A DNA stretch of 9,803 bases from CAYSYY01 sp964576115 [NCBI: uncultured Gemmatimonadota bacterium]. Its GTDB lineage: Bacteria; Blakebacterota; Blakebacteria; Blakebacterales. The position numbers and the translations under genes are program-made. Positions 5,443 through 9,803 of this stretch are shown piece after piece; the stretch's first letter is position 1, and the number at the start of each line of letters is the position of its first letter. The DNA lies in contig CAZNUA010000034.1 in assembly GCA_964576115.1 (NCBI GenBank), positions 1 to 9,803 on the forward strand, written 5' to 3'. The notes beneath the pieces are model-generated. The model was not told where the DNA came from. It saw only the letters and a list, made by a program, of their open reading frames with translations, and ran no database searches.

Positions 5443-7872
5443 ATGAGAGAACCGTATGATCCGCGCCGCATCGGAGCCTGGCTCGTCGGCTTCCTGACAC
5501 TCAGCGTGTATCTGTTGACCCTGGCGCCGACAGTCGCGTTCTGGGATGTGGGGGAGTTCATCGCCTGCGGCTTCACGCTCGGCATTCCCCATTCGCCGGG
5601 GGCGCCGACCTTCATCCTGCTCGGCCGGCTTGCCACCCTGCTGCCCACCCCCTTCGGACCGGCGGCGGAGATGAACGCCATCTCGGCCCTGGCTTCGGCC
5701 GCCACCGCTCTGCTGCTCTACGGTATCCTGCTCGAGATGCTCGAGCTGTGGAATGCCCGTCTCGAGTCCGTCCGGCTTCTCTCACCTGCGGTCCAGGCTG
5801 TGGCTGCGGCTACCGGCGCCCTCGGGTACGCGTTCGGTCATTCGGCCTGGTTCAACGCCGTCGAAGCCGAGGTCTACGCGCTCAGCATGTTCGTGACGGC
5901 TCTCTGTCTCTGGCTGGCCCTGCGCCATGCCCGGGGCGGGGGGGACCGGGCCCGGGGCTCCTATCTGCTGCTGATCGGATACCTGCTCGGGCTCGGAGCC
6001 GGGAACCACCTGCTGGCGTTGCTCACCATCCCCACCATCCTGATCCTGCTCTGGTTTCTGGACCGCCCCTCCCTGCGCAGGATCGAGACCTGGGTCTGGA
6101 TGGCGGTGCTCTTCGTGGCCGGCTACAGTGTCTATGCTCTCATCTTCGTGCGTTCGGGGCTCGATCCCCCGATCGACATGAACAACCCCGAAACCTGGCA
6201 CGGTTTCGTACAGTTCCTGCAGCGTCGCCAGTACGGCGACGAGTCGCTGCTCTGGAACATGTTTCCCCGTTCGGCCGATTTCTGGTCCTATCAGCTCGAT
6301 TACCACTTCTTCAGGTACCTGCGGGGCGAGTTCATCGTGCCGCTCAGCCTGCTGGCGCTCTTCGGCGCCGTCGTCAATCTCTATCGCGATCACCGGACCT
6401 TTCTGGCCACCGGTGCGCTCTGGCTCGTCATGGGGCTGGGGCTGGTCTTCTATCTCAACATGCCCGACCCGCAGCCGCGGGACCGATTCTATATCTTCGC
6501 CGGCTGCTGGTTCGCCATGGCGATCTGGATGGGAATGGGAATGGCCGGCGTGGCCGGCTATCTGCAGCTCCTGCCCGCAGCCCGCAGGCGACTGCTTGCG
6601 ATCACGGCCCTGCTGGCCCTGCTGGGGGTGGGGAGCCAGCTGGCCCTGCGCTGGCACTCGCACGATCGCAGCGGCAACTATCTCGCCCATGATTACTCCT
6701 ACAACATTCTGCAGAGCTGTCCCCGCGATGCGATCCTCTTCACCAACGGCGACAACGATACCTATCCCCTCTGGTACCTGCAGGTGGTCGAGGGACTCCG
6801 GCAAGACGTGCGGGTGGTCAACCTGAGCCTGCTCAATACCCCCTGGTATGTTGCCGAGCTGCGCGATCGCGACCCGCGTGTGCCGATCGCCCTGACCGAC
6901 AACGAACTCGACTCATTCGGGGTGGCCATGGTAGCCGGGGATTCGACCTGGACCCTGGCCGGTCTGCAGTGGACGGTACCCGGGAATGTGCCGATCCGCC
7001 CCCAGGACCAGCTCATCGCTCATATCGTCGCTGCCAACAACTGGCAGCTGCCCCTGTGTTTCGCCATTACGGTGCCGACCGAGAATCAGGCCTGGTTCGA
7101 CGAACACCTGCAGCTCCAGGGCTTTGCCTTCCGCCTCGTGCGCGAGGGGCCGTCGGTCGAGATCGAAAGAACCCTCGAGAATCTGGTCGAGGTGTTCCGC
7201 TATCGCGGCATCACCGATCCCCGGATCTACAAGGACACCGATACCGCCGAACTGCTGCACAACTACCGGGTGGTGTATTCCGAGCTGGCCCAGCAGATGC
7301 TCCGGCGGGGCGAGGTGGAACAAGCCTGGGGAGTGCTGCAGTTCGGTGACGAAAAGGTGGATCTTTCCGGTCCCGATTACGTTCTCCTGAGAGCGCTCGT
7401 CACCCAGGTACGCGGGGACACGCTGGCCGCCCGTGAGATGATCGCCGACGCGATCGACGAGGGTTTCGATCTCCTTTTCAGCCGGCTGCAGGCCTATTCC
7501 GTCCTGGTCCGCTCCTACGCCGACGGGGGCGAGCCGCGCGAGGCGGAAAGGGTGCTCGCGGGCTGGCTGGGCCGGATTGCAGGGGTGGAGGGGGCCGGCG
7601 AGGGGCCCGATCCACTGGCCGAAACAGAGCTCGCGGCACTGATCGCCGCCCTGCCCTTCAACGACGAGATGATCTACGCTTTCGTGAGCCTGGTGTACTA
7701 TTTCGCCGAGCGGGGGGAGTGGGAGCGGGCCGCCTGGACCATGGAGCGCTGGCTCGATCGGGCTCCCGCGGATGAGGGCGCCCGGGATTGGCTGGAGGCG
7801 ATTCGCGCCGGTTCTGTGCCCGACGACCTGCGCCTGATGGCCCTGCGCTTCATTCCTGCGGTCGGTCGCTGA
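5443..7872 (+). CDS. DUF2723 multi-pass membrane protein, probable GT-C-type O-glycosyltransferase
   Basis: The 809-residue protein is a clear DUF2723 member. The family includes eukaryotic TMEM260, described as a protein O-mannosyltransferase; transfer of sugar from a lipid carrier to extracytoplasmic protein is therefore the likely activity, but the substrate here is unknown. After the first TM helix (about 12-30) comes the signature APTVAFWDVGEFIACGF with D35 and E38, where GT-C enzymes keep their catalytic acid, then IPHSPGAPTFILLGRL (48-63). Some ten hydrophobic segments run to about residue 402. The second family signature is GDNDTYPLWYLQVVEG (436-451) with DVRVVNLSLLNTPWYV (455-470). 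The C-terminal region (about 605-809) is helical and TPR-like (YSELAQQMLRRGEVEQAWGVL; YYFAERGEWERAAWTMERWL), and may contact partners. ATG 5443 has only GAGG 3 bases upstream. The stop overlaps the next ATG (TGATG), indicating coupling to the GT2 gene. Confidence 0.9.
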   Translation: MREPYDPRRIGAWLVGFLTLSVYLLTLAPTVAFWDVGEFIACGFTLGIPHSPGAPTFILLGRLATLLPTPFGPAAEMNAISALASAATALLLYGILLEMLELWNARLESVRLLSPAVQAVAAATGALGYAFGHSAWFNAVEAEVYALSMFVTALCLWLALRHARGGGDRARGSYLLLIGYLLGLGAGNHLLALLTIPTILILLWFLDRPSLRRIETWVWMAVLFVAGYSVYALIFVRSGLDPPIDMNNPETWHGFVQFLQRRQYGDESLLWNMFPRSADFWSYQLDYHFFRYLRGEFIVPLSLLALFGAVVNLYRDHRTFLATGALWLVMGLGLVFYLNMPDPQPRDRFYIFAGCWFAMAIWMGMGMAGVAGYLQLLPAARRRLLAITALLALLGVGSQLALRWHSHDRSGNYLAHDYSYNILQSCPRDAILFTNGDNDTYPLWYLQVVEGLRQDVRVVNLSLLNTPWYVAELRDRDPRVPIALTDNELDSFGVAMVAGDSTWTLAGLQWTVPGNVPIRPQDQLIAHIVAANNWQLPLCFAITVPTENQAWFDEHLQLQGFAFRLVREGPSVEIERTLENLVEVFRYRGITDPRIYKDTDTAELLHNYRVVYSELAQQMLRRGEVEQAWGVLQFGDEKVDLSGPDYVLLRALVTQVRGDTLAAREMIADAIDEGFDLLFSRLQAYSVLVRSYADGGEPREAERVLAGWLGRIAGVEGAGEGPDPLAETELAALIAALPFNDEMIYAFVSLVYYFAERGEWERAAWTMERWLDRAPADEGARDWLEAIRAGSVPDDLRLMALRFIPAVGR

Positions 7873-8960
7873 TGGAACCCGAGCCCGCCGCCCCCATGCT
7901 CTCGGTCGTCATCCCGCACCTGCGGGGACGGGATGCCTTCATGAGCTGCCTGGGCGCTCTGGACCGCGTGCGGCCCGAACCCGAAATCGTCGTGGTGGAC
8001 AATGCCTGCGAGGACGGCTCGGTCGCCGACGCGCAGGCGGCCTTTCCCGCGCTCCGGGTGATCCGCAGCGAGGTCAACCGGGGCTACGCCGGGGGCTGCA
8101 ATCTTGGGCTGGAACACGTCCGCGGCCGCTGGTGTGTGTTTCTCAACGACGATGCGATCGTCGAGACAGGCGCCATCGAGGCCCTGCTCGAACGGCTCGA
8201 GGTTCATGGTCCCGAAGAAGCGCCGCTCCTGCAGCCGGTTCTTCGTTCGGCAGCCGAACCCGAACGGTTCGATTATGCCGGCGGGGCAGGGGGGCTGATC
8301 GATCGCTGGGGGTATCCCTTTGCGCTCGGGCGTCTGTTCGAGACCTGCGAGATCGACACCGGGCAGTACGCCGGGACCGGTCCCCTGGCCTGGGCGTCGG
8401 GGTGCTGTCTGGCCGGAGCGACCGCGGCCTTCCGCAGTCTGGGCGGATTCGAGGAGAGTTACTTCGCCCACTTCGAAGAAATCGATCTCTGCTGGCGCCT
8501 GCGCCGCTCCGGGGGCCGGATCGAAAGCGTACCGGAAGCGATCGTGCTTCACCGGGGAGCCGCCACCCTGCCGACCGGGGGCCGCAAAACCTACCTGAAT
8601 TTCCGCAACAACATCTGGACCCTGCGGCGCAATCTGCCCCTCTCCCGCCTGGCTGTCGTGCTCGCTCTTCGGGCTTTGCTCGATACGGCCGCGGTCGTAC
8701 GCTGGCTGCTGCGCGGCGAGGTCGTGACCGCCCTGGCGGCGGTGCGGGGCTGGTGGGCGGGAGTGCTGCGCCGGCCGTGGGCCGTGATCGTCCCACCCCG
8801 GTCGCAGCAGGCTCCCCGGACCTCGGAGGGTGTGTACCGGGGTTGCCTGCCCTGGGCCTACTGGGTGCGGGGAGTGCGCAGCGCGGCCGAACTCCTGCCC
8901 CGGACCCGGGGCTGGAACACAACTCCCGGCAGAGACTCGGGGCAGGGGGAGGGGGCGTGA
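7872..8960 (+). CDS. Family 2 glycosyltransferase (rhamnosyltransferase-like)
   Basis: The 362-residue protein has the GT-A fold sequence of inverting family 2 glycosyltransferases, of the type that builds cell-surface glycans. Visible motifs are LSVVIPHLRGR (10-20) starting the Rossmann-like half, the nucleotide-binding VVVDNACEDGS (40-50), NRGYAGGCNLGLE (69-81), the metal-binding LNDDA (91-95), and the acceptor-side block SGCCLAGATAAF (176-187). Next comes GGFEESYFAHFEEIDLCWRLRR (191-212), which contains the putative catalytic base in EEID, where many relatives have EDxD. YLNFRNNIWTLRRN (241-254) is typical of the WbbL/rhamnosyltransferase-like subgroup, but the sugar specificity cannot be read. 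The C-terminal part (about 255-310) is hydrophobic or amphipathic and probably associates with the membrane. ATG 7872 overlaps the DUF2723 stop, and the longer reading back to 7788 is a shadow inside that gene. The last 20 residues or so look unstructured. Confidence 0.92.
   Translation: MEPEPAAPMLSVVIPHLRGRDAFMSCLGALDRVRPEPEIVVVDNACEDGSVADAQAAFPALRVIRSEVNRGYAGGCNLGLEHVRGRWCVFLNDDAIVETGAIEALLERLEVHGPEEAPLLQPVLRSAAEPERFDYAGGAGGLIDRWGYPFALGRLFETCEIDTGQYAGTGPLAWASGCCLAGATAAFRSLGGFEESYFAHFEEIDLCWRLRRSGGRIESVPEAIVLHRGAATLPTGGRKTYLNFRNNIWTLRRNLPLSRLAVVLALRALLDTAAVVRWLLRGEVVTALAAVRGWWAGVLRRPWAVIVPPRSQQAPRTSEGVYRGCLPWAYWVRGVRSAAELLPRTRGWNTTPGRDSGQGEGA
8948..8952 (+). promoter_or_regulatory. Ribosome binding site of the YbhN-like gene
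   Basis: GGAGG lies 9 bases before ATG 8962, within the last codons of the GT2 gene. It supports ATG 8962 as the start. Confidence 0.5.
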
Positions 8961-8961
8961 G

Positions 8962-9803
8962 ATGACACGGGGGGGACGCAACCGGCTGCTGAAAGTCGTT
9001 GTCACGGTCGTCATTCTCGCGGTCCTGGCCGCCCGGCTTGATCTGGACCGTATCTGGCAGCTGCTGCGAGCCGCCCAGGCCCTGCCGATCGCCATGGCGA
9101 TCGGGCTCCTGGCCGCCAGCCACCTGGTCGTGGCCCTGATCTGGCGCCGCCTGCTCGCTGCCGTTGACGTCCGGCTGAGCGTGGAACGCACCGTCAGTCT
9201 CTACTACGCCGGACTGTTTCTGAATATCTTCTTCTTCGGCAGCGTGGGAGGGGACGGCTACCGGGTCTACGCGGCCTGGAAGGGGACCGGCGGTTCGGGG
9301 CGCCCGGTTCTGGCCGCCACCCTGCTCGAGCGACTCATCGGAGTCGCCGCCCTGCTGCTACTGGGGACGATCGCGGTTCTGGCGAAGTTCGCCGTCCTGC
9401 CCGGCGCTTTCCGCTGGCTGTTGTTAACGCTCTCGGGAGGCGGCACCATCGCGGCCCTGCTGATCATCCTGGTTCCCGGGCCGCTGGGGCGGCTGGTTCT
9501 ACGGCTGGCCCGAAACCGCTCGGAAATGACCCGTGAGCGGATCGCCGGGACTCTCGCCGCCATGCAGCAGGCCGGACAGCCGGGTGCGGTCGCAGTGATG
9601 CTACTGGTGGCTGTAGCTGCTCAGGGGGTGCGCATCTGGACCCACTGGTGGTGCGCCCGGGCCCTGGGTATCGAGGTGGCTGCAGCAGACCTCTTTCTGG
9701 TCATCCCGATCATCGCCGTGGCTTCGGGGCTGCCGATCTCGATCGGCGGCCTGGGCGTGCGCGAGGCCACCGGCGTACTCCTGCTGGCACCGCTCGGGGT
9801 CGC
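8962..9803 (+). CDS. YbhN / LPG-synthase-TM (UPF0104) family membrane protein, 5' part
   Basis: The frame is open from ATG 8962 to the window end, giving 280 residues of a protein that should be about 310-340 long. It matches the integral-membrane family that includes YbhN and the flippase domain of lysylphosphatidylglycerol synthase (MprF). TM segments are seen at about 11-24, 41-61, 79-94, 126-147, 155-172, 207-222, 243-257 and the start of another. Family signatures are GSVGGDGYRVY (93-103), the TLLERLIG block (120-127), and LPISIGGLGVREA (257-269). No aminoacyl-transfer domain is visible, so this is the stand-alone membrane form; such proteins are often found with glycosyltransferases and are thought to handle lipids or lipid-linked sugars. 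It begins one base after the GT2 stop, with GGAGG upstream. The missing C terminus lies beyond 9803, so a longer fusion cannot be excluded. Confidence 0.87.
   Translation, partial: MTRGGRNRLLKVVVTVVILAVLAARLDLDRIWQLLRAAQALPIAMAIGLLAASHLVVALIWRRLLAAVDVRLSVERTVSLYYAGLFLNIFFFGSVGGDGYRVYAAWKGTGGSGRPVLAATLLERLIGVAALLLLGTIAVLAKFAVLPGAFRWLLLTLSGGGTIAALLIILVPGPLGRLVLRLARNRSEMTRERIAGTLAAMQQAGQPGAVAVMLLVAVAAQGVRIWTHWWCARALGIEVAAADLFLVIPIIAVASGLPISIGGLGVREATGVLLLAPLGV

Noticed and set aside
6528-6545. Short GGGAATG tandem (ATGGGAATGGGAATGG)
   Set aside because: It encodes Met-Gly repeats in a TM helix of DUF2723 and has only two to three units. It is not a meaningful repeat.
5782-6804. 340-codon minus-strand open frame opposite DUF2723
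   Set aside because: Composition is Gln/His/Gly/Glu-rich, as expected for the complement of Leu/Ala/Val-rich TM codons. No domain is seen.
7698-9191. 497-codon open frame on the minus strand across DUF2723, GT2 and the YbhN-like gene
   Set aside because: It lies antisense to three well-recognised genes and has a low-complexity Arg/Pro/Gly/Ser composition with no family motif. Long antisense frames are expected from GC-rich codon use.

Overview
The window is a densely packed, GC-rich bacterial chromosomal segment. All ten supported genes lie on the + strand, and the longest gap between genes is 62 bp (5381-5442). Several junctions are overlaps or gaps of 1-2 bases: ATGA, TGATG, or a stop followed at once by ATG. 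The gene set points to a Gram-negative-type envelope, because a membrane anti-sigma factor is paired with a secreted RseB-like protein. A large DUF2723 protein in a GC-rich genome is commonest in Bacteroidota-related (FCB) and uncultured candidate phyla such as Gemmatimonadota, Latescibacterota or Eisenbacteria-type lineages. That taxonomic guess is inference, and the sequence here does not settle it.

Left part (1-3130) is housekeeping. It holds the 3' end of a FtsB/DivIC-type cell-division gene, a two-TM DUF502 membrane protein, a full-length MgtE magnesium channel, and the recombination mediator RecO with its four-cysteine zinc site.

Middle part (3159-5380) is a three-gene envelope-stress-type regulatory module. 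It encodes an ECF sigma factor, a zinc-binding (Hx3Cx2C) single-pass anti-sigma factor whose start overlaps the sigma stop (ATGA), and a secreted MucB/RseB-like protein. This resembles the rpoE-rseA-rseB / algU-mucA-mucB layout. No protease partner (DegS, RseP) is visible here. A weak ECF-like promoter candidate sits in the 3' end of recO, just ahead of the sigma gene.

Right part (5443-9803) is an envelope glycosylation or lipid module. It holds an 809-aa DUF2723 multi-pass protein related to GT-C-type O-mannosyltransferases, a GT2 glycosyltransferase joined to it by TGATG, and the first 280 codons of a YbhN/LPG-synthase-TM-type membrane protein that runs off the window. The 62-bp gap before DUF2723 is the only place where a new transcript could plausibly start outside a coding sequence.

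I see no mobile element, CRISPR array, tRNA, rRNA, riboswitch or convincing terminator. I found no clearly novel system. The observation most worth following is the sigma/anti-sigma/RseB module lying directly beside the glycosylation genes.
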